A stretch of 64,000 nt of DNA from C-114 sp963719285 (lineage in GTDB: Bacteria; Chloroflexota; Limnocylindria; Limnocylindrales; CSP1-4): positions 62,001 through 126,000 of the forward strand of contig CAVRBO010000002.1 in the NCBI GenBank assembly GCA_963719285.1, written 5' to 3'. Shown piece after piece: positions 50,360 through 57,605 of the stretch (the first letter of the stretch is position 1; each line of letters starts with the position of its first letter). Under the pieces are notes generated by a model that saw only the letters and a program-made list of their open reading frames with translations, ran no database searches and was not told where the DNA came from. Made by a program: the position numbers and the translations under genes.

Positions 50360-50375
50360 TGCAAGGCTCCTTGCA
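50360..50375. promoter_or_regulatory. palindrome upstream of the ZIP transporter promoter
   Basis: TGCAAGG CT CCTTGCA, perfect 7-bp arms with a 2-bp centre, 18 bp upstream of the -35 at 50394. Position and symmetry fit a metal-responsive regulator site; which regulator is unknown. Confidence 0.5.
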
Positions 50376-50393
50376 CACCAACGACAAGGGCGA

Positions 50394-50423
50394 TTGACTA
50401 CCGGGTGGCATCCGCCCTACAGT
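50394..50423 (+). promoter_or_regulatory. sigma70-type promoter of the ZIP transporter
   Basis: -35 TTGACT (50394-50399), 18-nt spacer, -10 TACAGT (50418-50423); about 40 nt to the ATG, with GAGGAG before it. Confidence 0.65.
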
Positions 50424-50463
50424 CCGCAGGCGACCACCTCAAGAAGCCCACCCGAGGAGCTCC

Positions 50464-51246
50464 ATGTCGTTCGAACAGACAGTCCTGCTGTCGGCGATCG
50501 CCGGCGCGACGATCTTCCTCGGGTTGCCGGTGGGCCGGATGCGGAACCTGTCTCCTCGGAGCCAGGCGCTCCTGACGACCGGCGCGGCCGGGGTCATCCT
50601 GTTCCTGATCTGGGACATCCTCGCCCAGGCCGCCGAGCCGGTCGAGGCGTCGATCGAGACGGTGAGCCAGGGCGACGGTCCACTGGGCGACCTGGCGGTC
50701 AACCTCGCGGCCTTCGGGTTGTCGATCGGACTGGGCCTGCTGTCGCTCGTCTGGTTCGCGAGTCGCGTGCGCCGCCGACGCTCGGAGGGCCTGTCGACGC
50801 ACGACGTGGCGCTCGGGACGGCCGTGGGCCTGGGACTGCACAACCTGTCCGAGGGCCTGGCGATCGGACAGTCCGCGGCGACCGGGGCGACCGCGTTCGC
50901 GCTCATCCTCGTCATCGGGTTCGCCCTCCACAACGCGACCGAGGGCTTCGGCATCGCGGCGCCCCTGACCACCGGGGATCGTCCGTCCTGGGCGTTCCTC
51001 GGGCTGCTCGGCCTCGTCGGTGGCGGGCCCACGTTCGTCGGCGGGGTCGTCGGCTACTCGTTCGTGTCGCCCCTCCTGTCGATCGTCTTCCTCGGCCTCG
51101 CGGCCGGCGCCCTCGTCTACGTCTTCAACGAGATGATGTCCGTGTCGCGGAAGTTCGCCGAACCGGTGATGGCCAACATCGCGCTCCTCGCCGGCCTCCT
51201 CGTCGCGTTCGGGACGGACTTCCTGCTCGTCGCCATCGGCGCCTGA
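50464..51246 (+). CDS. ZIP-family metal transporter
   Basis: A 260-residue membrane protein with about eight spans. Both metal-site helices are present: GLGLHNLSEGLAIGQSAATG (HNxxEG) and GFALHNATEGFGIAAPLTT (HNxxEG), the binuclear centre of ZIP transporters for zinc or iron import. A basic loop RVRRRRSEGLSTHDVA separates spans 3 and 4. Normal family length. It has its own consensus promoter and an upstream palindrome, so it is probably under metal control; the metal is not predictable from sequence. Confidence 0.92.
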   Translation: MSFEQTVLLSAIAGATIFLGLPVGRMRNLSPRSQALLTTGAAGVILFLIWDILAQAAEPVEASIETVSQGDGPLGDLAVNLAAFGLSIGLGLLSLVWFASRVRRRRSEGLSTHDVALGTAVGLGLHNLSEGLAIGQSAATGATAFALILVIGFALHNATEGFGIAAPLTTGDRPSWAFLGLLGLVGGGPTFVGGVVGYSFVSPLLSIVFLGLAAGALVYVFNEMMSVSRKFAEPVMANIALLAGLLVAFGTDFLLVAIGA

Positions 51247-51286
51247 CCCGGATCCTTCGCCGGAGGACCGTATCGACGGTTTCCGG

Positions 51287-51292
51287 CAGACT
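51287..51292 (+). promoter_or_regulatory. -10-like element CAGACT before the small anchored protein
   Basis: CAGACT ends 6 nt before the ATG at 51299; one base off the common TAGACT form. Candidate leaderless start. Confidence 0.35.
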
Positions 51293-51298
51293 CGGCAG

Positions 51299-51637
51299 AT
51301 GACGGAGCCACCACCCGACGACGCGCCCGAACCCGAGCCGGCCGAGCCCGTCGCGCCGGCCGAGCCCGTCGCGCCGGCCGAGCCCGTCGAGCCGCGCGGC
51401 CGGCGACTGCGCGCCATCCCGGCCATCGCCGTCGCGTCGATGCTCGTCGCGGGCGGGCTGCTGATGGCGGTCGGCGGGATGGTCCGGCTCGTCGGACCGG
51501 TGACTCCGACCCCCACGCCCGTGGCCAGCCCGACCGCCGTGCCGAGCCGGACGCCCGTCGGCGTGCCCTCGACGAAGCCGCTCGGGCCGTCGGCGTCGCC
51601 CCGTGGCGAGATCGCGCCGCGAGCGATCCCGGTGTGA
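51299..51637 (+). CDS. small single-TM protein with Pro-rich arms
   Basis: A 112-residue protein: an acidic Glu/Pro arm containing three tandem EPV-type hexapeptide copies, an Arg cluster RGRRLRAIPAI, one span VASMLVAGGLLMAVGGMVRL, and a Thr/Pro/Ser-rich external tail TPTPTPVASPTAVPSRTP. Looks like a membrane-anchored protein with an exported linker. Unknown function. It precedes mreB and could belong to the envelope gene group. Confidence 0.55.
   Translation: MTEPPPDDAPEPEPAEPVAPAEPVAPAEPVEPRGRRLRAIPAIAVASMLVAGGLLMAVGGMVRLVGPVTPTPTPVASPTAVPSRTPVGVPSTKPLGPSASPRGEIAPRAIPV
51341..51394. repeat. 18-bp in-frame tandem repeat, three copies
   Basis: Units at 51341-51358, 51359-51376 and 51377-51394; the first two are identical (GCCGAGCCCGTCGCGCCG), the third has one change. 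18 bp keeps the frame and encodes AEPVAP-type hexapeptides. Confidence 0.8.
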
Positions 51638-51685
51638 CACGCACCGGAATTCCCGGTCTCGACCGGAGTCGGAGTGCGCGGCGCG

Positions 51686-51691
51686 TATACT
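51686..51691 (+). promoter_or_regulatory. -10 element TATACT of mreB
   Basis: TATACT about 109 nt upstream of the mreB ATG; predicts a leader of roughly 100 nt. No convincing -35. Confidence 0.35.
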
Positions 51692-51800
51692 GACGCCCGC
51701 TTCCCAGGCGACGACCTCGGCGGCCCGACGCCGGAGCCGGGCTCCCGTGGCCCAGTCGCGACCCGGACACCGTGTCCCCAAGCAGGAACCTGCCCCGCAT

Positions 51801-52853
51801 ATGTTCGACGCCATCCTCGGCCTCTTCTCCCGCGACATCGGGATCGACCTCGGTACCGCGAACACGCTCGTGCACGTGCGCAACCGCGGCATCGTGATGA
51901 GCGAGCCGAGCGTCGTCGCGATCGAGGCGAAGACGAAGCGCGTCCTGGCCATCGGGGCCGAGGCCAAGCGGATGGTGGGTCGGACGCCGGCGAACATCAT
52001 CGCGGTCCGCCCCCTGCGCGACGGGGTCATCAGCGACTTCGACGTGACCGAGCAGATGATCCGCTACTTCGTGCACGAGGTGCACAAGAGCGTCGGCCTC
52101 ATCCCACGGCCGCGGATGATCCTCGGCATCCCGTCCGGCGTGACCGAGGTCGAGAAGCGGGCCGTCCGCGACGCGGCCATGAATGCCGGCGCTCGCTGGG
52201 CGCGGCTCATCGAGGAGCCGATGGCCGCCGCGATCGGGGCCGGCCTCCCGGTCTCGGAGCCCTCGGGCAGCCTCATCGTCGACATCGGCGGCGGCACGAC
52301 CGAGGTCGCGGTCATCAGCCTCGGTGGCATCGTCGTGAGCCGGAGCATCCGCATCGGCGGTGACGAGATGGACCAGGACATCGTCACGTTCGCCCGGCGC
52401 GAGTACAACCTGTTCCTCGGCGAGCGCACGGCCGAGGACATCAAGATCGCGATCGCTTCCGCCTACCCGGGCGAGTGGGACGTCCAGCGGGTCACCCTCC
52501 GCGGGCGCGACCTCCTGACCGGACTGCCGCGCAGCGTCGAGGTCGGCGCCGACCAGATCCGCGAGGCCATCGAGCCGTCCGTCCAGCAGATCGTCGACAC
52601 GATCAAGGACACGATCGAGGAGACCCCGCCGGAGCTCGTGGCCGACATCATGGACCAGGGCATCGTCCTGGCCGGTGGCGGCGCGCTGCTCCAGGGTCTC
52701 GACCGGCGGGTGGCCGAGGCGACCCAGATGCCCGTCCACGTCGCGGACGATCCACTGACCTGCGTCGCCCGCGGGACCGGCATCGTCCTCGAGGAGCTCG
52801 ACAAGATGCAGCGGGTGCTCGTCGCGGACACGTATGCGCGGGCGCCGCGCTGA
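51801..52853 (+). CDS. mreB: rod shape-determining actin-like protein MreB
   Basis: A 350-residue actin homologue that organises lateral wall synthesis. Phosphate-1 motif RDIGIDLGTANTLVHVRNRG, phosphate-2 region SLIVDIGGGTTEVAVISLGG, IGGDEMDQDIVTFARREYN, GERTAEDIKIAIASAYPG and the adenosine motif IVLAGGGALLQGLDRRVAEA. The N-terminus MFDAILGLFSRD matches the membrane-binding helix/loop of MreB. Full length. mreC follows 96 bp downstream, as in most mre operons, but mreD does not follow. Confidence 0.97.
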   Translation: MFDAILGLFSRDIGIDLGTANTLVHVRNRGIVMSEPSVVAIEAKTKRVLAIGAEAKRMVGRTPANIIAVRPLRDGVISDFDVTEQMIRYFVHEVHKSVGLIPRPRMILGIPSGVTEVEKRAVRDAAMNAGARWARLIEEPMAAAIGAGLPVSEPSGSLIVDIGGGTTEVAVISLGGIVVSRSIRIGGDEMDQDIVTFARREYNLFLGERTAEDIKIAIASAYPGEWDVQRVTLRGRDLLTGLPRSVEVGADQIREAIEPSVQQIVDTIKDTIEETPPELVADIMDQGIVLAGGGALLQGLDRRVAEATQMPVHVADDPLTCVARGTGIVLEELDKMQRVLVADTYARAPR

Positions 52854-52949
52854 CGCACGCGCCGGGCTCGGCGGCCGTCGCCTGACGCCCGGCCCGCGAG
52901 CGCGCCCGACGCAGACCGGAGGCCGCCTGCCCAGGGGAACCCGGCGCCC

Positions 52950-53858
52950 ATGTCCGGCCTGATCACGACCCGGTCGGCCCGGGTCGCCCGGCGCCGGATC
53001 CTCGTATTCACGATCCTGCTCGCCCTCAGCCTCGTGGCGATGACGCTGTCCAACACACCGTTCGTCAAGGAGCTCCAGTCCGGTGTCAGCTTCGCCGTCC
53101 GGCCGATCCAGGCGACCGTGTCGGGTTTCGCCAGCACGATCGGCTCCGTCATCTCGTCGATCCAGGAGATGCAGACGCTCCGCCAGGACAACCGCGACCT
53201 GCGCGCGGAGCTCGACCGCCTGCGCATCGAGAACGTGCGGCTCCAGGAGTTCCAGGTCGAGAACGACCAGCTCCTGGCCCTGCTGGGAGCGAAGAACGGG
53301 TCCGAGTTCCATACGATCGCCGCGACGGTCATCGCCCGGGAGCGCCCCGAGCTCGGCCGGATCATGACCATCGACCGCGGCACCAGCGATGGCCTGGCCG
53401 TGGGCGACGTCGTCATCGCCGCCGGCGGGGCGGTCGCCGGCCGGATCTCGGACGCCTCGGCGACGACGGCCCACATCACCCTGCTGACCGACCCCAGCTC
53501 GACCGTCACCGGGATGATCCAGGCCGGCCGGGCGACCGGAGACGTCGTCGGCCAGCTGAGCAGTCCGCTCCGGATGGCCAACATCGACGCGACGGTCCGG
53601 GTCAACATCGGCGACCAGATCGTCACCGCCGGCATCGTCCTCGGCAACGGGGTCCGCTCGCCCTACCCCAAGGGCCTGCCGATCGGCCAGGTCGTGGACG
53701 TCCAGCGCGACGCGAATGCGGTCGTCCAGGTCGCGTTCCTCACCCCGACCGCCGACCTGGATCAGCTCGAGTACGTCCTCGTCATCACCGACTATCAAGG
53801 CGGGCTGCCGCCGCCACCGGGGTCGAGCCCGAGCCCGTCCCCGGCCGGCGGTCCGTGA
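52950..53858 (+). CDS. mreC: cell shape protein MreC
   Basis: A 302-residue protein. One N-terminal membrane span ILVFTILLALSLVAMTLSNT, then a periplasm-facing coiled coil (EMQTLRQDNRDLRAELDRLR and IENVRLQEFQVENDQLLALL), then the beta-barrel domains with VGDVVIAAGGAVAGRISDAS, THITLL-type strands and GDQIVTAGIVLGNGVRSPYP. Ends in a Pro/Ser tail PPPPGSSPSPSPAGGP. It links MreB to the wall-synthesis complex. No mreD, rodA or PBP2 gene follows; rfbA does. Confidence 0.95.
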   Translation: MSGLITTRSARVARRRILVFTILLALSLVAMTLSNTPFVKELQSGVSFAVRPIQATVSGFASTIGSVISSIQEMQTLRQDNRDLRAELDRLRIENVRLQEFQVENDQLLALLGAKNGSEFHTIAATVIARERPELGRIMTIDRGTSDGLAVGDVVIAAGGAVAGRISDASATTAHITLLTDPSSTVTGMIQAGRATGDVVGQLSSPLRMANIDATVRVNIGDQIVTAGIVLGNGVRSPYPKGLPIGQVVDVQRDANAVVQVAFLTPTADLDQLEYVLVITDYQGGLPPPPGSSPSPSPAGGP

Positions 53859-53884
53859 GCGGCCGCTGCGCGGGTGGCGCCTGC

Positions 53885-53890
53885 TACCCT
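53885..53890 (+). promoter_or_regulatory. -10 element TACCCT, leaderless rfbA
   Basis: TACCCT ends 8 nt before the rfbA ATG at 53899, giving the rfb cluster its own start separate from mreBC. Confidence 0.4.
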
Positions 53891-53898
53891 GACCGGCG

Positions 53899-54711
53899 AT
53901 GAAGGGCATCGTCCTCGCCGGCGGGACCGCGACGCGGCTGTTCCCGCTGACGATCGTCACCAACAAGCACCTGCTGCCGATCTACGACCGGCCGATGATC
54001 TACTACCCGATCGAGACGCTCGCCGCGATGGGATTGCGCGAGGTCCTGGTCATCGTCGGGGGCAAGAGCGTCGGCGACGTCGTGGAGCTGCTCGGCGACG
54101 GGCGCCACTTCGGGCTCGATCTCACCTACCGCTACCAGCGTGGCGCGCACGGCATCGCCCAGGCGATCGGCCTGGCCCGCGACTTCATCGGCGGCGACGC
54201 GTTCTGCTGCGTCCTGGGCGACAACATCCTGCGCGGACCGGCCCTCGCCGACGTCGCCCGCGAGTTCGAGGCGGGCCCGTGGGGCGCGGGAACGATGCTC
54301 TACCGGGTGCCCGATCCGGAGCGCTTCGGGGTGGCCGAGCTTGACCCGGATGGCCGGGTCGTCGGCTTCGAGGAGAAGCCGGCCGAGCCGAAGAGCGACC
54401 TGATCCCGATCGGGGTGTACTTCCTGCGACCCGACGCGTTCGACGTCATCGAGCACCTCGCCCCGTCCGGCCGGGGCGAGTTCGAGATCACCGACGTGCT
54501 CAATCACTACATCCCCGGCGGCGGCCTCTTCTCGCGCGTCTACGAGGGCCACTGGACCGATGCCGGGACCGTGCCGTCGCTCCTCCGGGCCGCCCAGATC
54601 GCCGAGGCCGATGCGGCCGAAGGGCGCCTGAGCCGGCCCCCGCAGCGGCCGCTCCAGCGCAAGGACGATCCGCCGGTCGAGCCGCCGGCGCGGCTCGCGA
54701 CGCGTGACTGA
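53899..54711 (+). CDS. rfbA: glucose-1-phosphate thymidylyltransferase (RmlA-like)
   Basis: First step of dTDP-L-rhamnose synthesis: glucose-1-phosphate plus dTTP. 270 residues. MKGIVLAGGTATRLFPLTIV carries the nucleotide-binding loop (A replaces the usual G in GGxGTRL); then LLPIYDRPMIYYPIETLAAM, FCCVLGDNILRGPALADVAR, FGVAELDPDGRVVGFEEKPA and the C-terminal EGHWTDAGTVPSLLRAAQIA. The last 45 residues extend past the usual end. Stop overlaps the rfbB start by 8 bp (GTGACTGA). Confidence 0.93.
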   Translation: MKGIVLAGGTATRLFPLTIVTNKHLLPIYDRPMIYYPIETLAAMGLREVLVIVGGKSVGDVVELLGDGRHFGLDLTYRYQRGAHGIAQAIGLARDFIGGDAFCCVLGDNILRGPALADVAREFEAGPWGAGTMLYRVPDPERFGVAELDPDGRVVGFEEKPAEPKSDLIPIGVYFLRPDAFDVIEHLAPSGRGEFEITDVLNHYIPGGGLFSRVYEGHWTDAGTVPSLLRAAQIAEADAAEGRLSRPPQRPLQRKDDPPVEPPARLATRD

Positions 54712-55816
54712 CGGGCCGGCGGTCGAGGCGCGCCCATGGGCGCAGCCGGGCGCCCACCTGCTGGTCACGGGCGGGGCCGGGTTCATCGGCAGTTGCTTCG
54801 TCCGCGACCTGCTCGCCCGCCGCGACGGGACGCGGATCACGGTCCTCGACAAGCTCACCTACGCCGGCAGCGAGGCGAACCTGGCGGCCGTCCGGACCGA
54901 CCGGGAGCAGGCCGCCCGATTCCGGTTCGTGCGCGGCGACATCGCCGACCCGGACGTGGTCGCGCCGCTCGTCGCGGGGACGGACGCCGTCGTCAACTTC
55001 GCCGCCGAGTCGCACGTCGACCGGTCGATCCTCGACCCGGAGGCGTTCCTCGTGACCGGGGTCATCGGAGTCCACGTCCTTCTCGAGGCGTGCCGACGCG
55101 AGCGCGACCGGGCCCTGGCCGGCGAACGTGGGGCGCCCCCCCGACTCCTCCAGGTCTCGACGGACGAGGTCTACGGCTCGGTCGAGACGGGCCTGTCGGG
55201 CGAGGACGACCGGCTCCTCCCGCGCTCGCCGTACAGCGCCGCGAAGGCGTCCGGCGAGCTCCTCGTCCGGAGCTATGTCGTGACCCACGGCATCGACGCG
55301 GTCGTCACCCGTGGCTCCAACACGTACGGGCCGTTCCACCATCCCGAGAAGCTCATCCCGCTGTTCATCACGAACGCGATCGACGACCTGGACCTGCCGC
55401 TCTACGGCGACGGCCTCCAGCGGCGGGACTGGCTGTACGTCTCGGACCACGCCGGTGCCATCGACCATGTCCTGCGCCACGGCGTCAGCGGCGAGACCTA
55501 CAACGTGCCCGGTTCGCTCGAGCTCACCAACCGGGAGGTCGTGGCCGCCCTCCTCGAGCGACTCGGCAAGCCCTGGTCGCTCGTGCGGACGGTGGCCGAT
55601 CGGCTCGGGCACGACCGGCGGTACGCGCTGGACGGCTCCAGGCTGGCGGCGCTCGGATGGCGGAACCGGACCCCGTTCGAGGAGGGGATCGCCTCGACGG
55701 TGGACTGGTTCATCGCGAACGAGGGCTGGTGGCGGGCCATCCGGTCGGGCGACTGGGACGCCTACTACGAGCGCCAGTACGGCGCCCGGCTGGCCGGCTC
55801 CACGCAGGCCGACTGA
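54704..55816 (+). CDS. rfbB: dTDP-glucose 4,6-dehydratase
   Basis: Second step of the dTDP-rhamnose route; an NAD-dependent extended SDR. 370 residues: nucleotide fingerprint LLVTGGAGFIGSCFVRDLLA, VVNFAAESHVDRSILDPEAF, active-site STDEVYGSVETGLSGEDDR with the Tyr-Lys pair in SPYSAAKASGELLVRSYV, SNTYGPFHHPEKLIPLFI and GDGLQRRDWLYVSDHAGAID. All catalytic elements are present. Coupled to rfbA by overlap and 2 bp before rfbD. Confidence 0.96.
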   Translation: MTDGPAVEARPWAQPGAHLLVTGGAGFIGSCFVRDLLARRDGTRITVLDKLTYAGSEANLAAVRTDREQAARFRFVRGDIADPDVVAPLVAGTDAVVNFAAESHVDRSILDPEAFLVTGVIGVHVLLEACRRERDRALAGERGAPPRLLQVSTDEVYGSVETGLSGEDDRLLPRSPYSAAKASGELLVRSYVVTHGIDAVVTRGSNTYGPFHHPEKLIPLFITNAIDDLDLPLYGDGLQRRDWLYVSDHAGAIDHVLRHGVSGETYNVPGSLELTNREVVAALLERLGKPWSLVRTVADRLGHDRRYALDGSRLAALGWRNRTPFEEGIASTVDWFIANEGWWRAIRSGDWDAYYERQYGARLAGSTQAD

Positions 55817-55818
55817 CG

Positions 55819-56739
55819 ATGCGGGTCGCGGTCACGGGGTCCGGCGGGCGGCTCGGCCGGGCCGTGGTCGCCGCCCTGGCGGACGCGCCCTTCACCGGGC
55901 TCGCGGGTCCGCTCGCCTGGCCCCGCACGACCTTCGACCTCGATGCCCCCGAGGGCGTCGGGGCGGCGCTCGACCGCGACCGCCCCGAGGCCGTCGTCCA
56001 CGCCGCGGCCTGGACGGACGTCGATGGCTGCGCCCGCGAGCCGGACCTCGCCCTCCGCCGGAACGGGCTCGCGACCGGAATCCTGGCCCGGGAGTCGGCC
56101 GCTCGCGGGATCGATCTCATCGTCGTCTCGACCAACGAGGTCTTCGACGGCCGGCGGACGGACGGGCACGGCTACGCGGCCGGCGACGAGCCGTCCCCGG
56201 CGAACCCGTACGGGGCGTCCAAGCTGGCCGGGGAGATCTCGGCCGGCGAGACGTATGCGGCGGCCGGTGGGCCGGGTCGGCTGGCGATCGTGCGGACCGC
56301 CTGGCTGTTCGGTCCCGGGGCACCCGACTTCCCGGCCAAGATCCTGGCCGCGGCCGATCGGGCGATCGCCGCCGGGGAGCCGCTCAGGGCGGTGAGCGAC
56401 GAGTGGGGCTGCCCGACGTACGTGGCCGACGTCGCCGAGGCGATCGTGGAGCTGCTGGGCGCCGGGGCGCCGGAGGGGATCCACCACGTCGTGAACGGCC
56501 TCTTCGCCAGCCGCGCCGACTGGGCGCGCTACGTCGTCGGCCGGGCCGGCCTGACCATCGACGTCGAGGACGTTCCGGCCACCACCTGGGCGCGTGCCTC
56601 CACGCCGCCCCGCTGGGGGGTCCTGGAGCCCACGCCGCTGCCAGGCGGCGAGCCGCTCCGGCCATGGCCGGACGCGATGGCCGACTACGCGCCGATCCTC
56701 CTGCGCGGCCGCTCGGCCGCCCGATCCGCGGTCCGATGA
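55819..56739 (+). CDS. rfbD: dTDP-4-dehydrorhamnose reductase
   Basis: Final reduction to dTDP-L-rhamnose. 306 residues: MRVAVTGSGGRLGRAVVAAL binding loop, VVHAAAWTDVDGCAREPDLA, VVSTNEVFDGRRTDGHGYAA, catalytic Tyr/Lys in SPANPYGASKLAGEI, VRTAWLFGPGAPDFPAKILA and DEWGCPTYVADVAEAIVELL. The C-terminus is complete. Starts 2 bp after rfbB and overlaps rfbC by 4 bp (ATGA). Confidence 0.95.
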   Translation: MRVAVTGSGGRLGRAVVAALADAPFTGLAGPLAWPRTTFDLDAPEGVGAALDRDRPEAVVHAAAWTDVDGCAREPDLALRRNGLATGILARESAARGIDLIVVSTNEVFDGRRTDGHGYAAGDEPSPANPYGASKLAGEISAGETYAAAGGPGRLAIVRTAWLFGPGAPDFPAKILAAADRAIAAGEPLRAVSDEWGCPTYVADVAEAIVELLGAGAPEGIHHVVNGLFASRADWARYVVGRAGLTIDVEDVPATTWARASTPPRWGVLEPTPLPGGEPLRPWPDAMADYAPILLRGRSAARSAVR

Positions 56740-57359
56740 GCGGCCAGCCGTGGGGAACCGAACCACCGGAATCCGCCCTGCCCGGCGTCCGCTACGGCCG
56801 GCTGGTGCGCCATGCCGACAGCCGGGGCGCCTTCCGTGAGCTCTGGCGGATGAGCTCGTTCGCGACCCTCCACGAGCGCGACACGGGACCCACGGCCGAC
56901 GTCCAGGCGGGCCGGTCGCCCAGGTTCGTCCAGGCGAACCTGTCCGACTCGGCTGCCGGCGTGCTGCGCGGCCTCCACTTCCACCGGCGCCAGCTCGACT
57001 ACTGGGTGGTTTCCGCCGGCCGCGCGTTCGTCGCGCTGGTCGACGTCCGGCCGATGATCGCCGGCGGCCCGGCGCCGGCCGTCGAGACCCGAGAGCTCGG
57101 CCCGGACGAGTGGGTCGTCATCCCGACCGGCGTCGCCCACGGCTTCCTGGCCGTCGAGCCGCTGGCGATGCTGTACCTCGTGACCAACGAGTTCGACGGC
57201 TCCGACGAGCTCGGATTCGCCTGGGACGACGCGCTCGCGGCTGTGCCCTGGCCCTCGGCGGCGGACCTGCCGACGCCGGACGGCCGACCGATCCTGTCCG
57301 ATCGGGACCGCACCAATCCGTCCCTCACGGACCTCGTCCGCTCGCTTCGCCAGGCCTGA
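56736..57359 (+). CDS. rfbC: dTDP-4-dehydrorhamnose 3,5-epimerase-like cupin
   Basis: Third step of the pathway by position; 207-residue RmlC-fold cupin. GRLVRHADSRGAFRELWRMS, FVQANLSDSAAGVLRGLHFH with the catalytic-type His in RGLH, AFVALVDVRPMIAGGPAPAV, and PTGVAHGFLAVEPLAMLYLV with the GxAHGF motif. After RGLH the family usually has a PHxQxKLV-type stretch with an essential Lys; here it is HRRQLDYWVV, so that Lys seems absent. It may be a variant epimerase or use a different proton donor. Overlaps rfbD by 4 bp. Confidence 0.85.
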   Translation: MSGQPWGTEPPESALPGVRYGRLVRHADSRGAFRELWRMSSFATLHERDTGPTADVQAGRSPRFVQANLSDSAAGVLRGLHFHRRQLDYWVVSAGRAFVALVDVRPMIAGGPAPAVETRELGPDEWVVIPTGVAHGFLAVEPLAMLYLVTNEFDGSDELGFAWDDALAAVPWPSAADLPTPDGRPILSDRDRTNPSLTDLVRSLRQA

Positions 57360-57605
57360 CCGCCCTCGCGGTGCGGGGGTGCCCCACGGAAGTGGTGCTT
57401 CGGGACACCGCCGAACGGAGCTGTCGGAGCGCCTGCGACCCCACCGGACCGCACCGGACCACACCGGAGCGTATCCTGACCCCGACCTTGGGACCATGGT
57501 CCGGATGACCATCCTGCGATACCCGCGGCGGTCCCCAGGGGAGAGGCTCCGGATGCACCCGCTCACCGCGTGCTCGGGCCACCCTCTCAGCCGGAGATCA
57601 TCCCA

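Noticed and set aside
57360..57605. c-di-AMP or c-di-GMP riboswitch before the secreted caspase-like protein
   Set aside because: The region is GC-rich with a GGACCATGGTCC palindrome, but the conserved cores of those riboswitches are not present.
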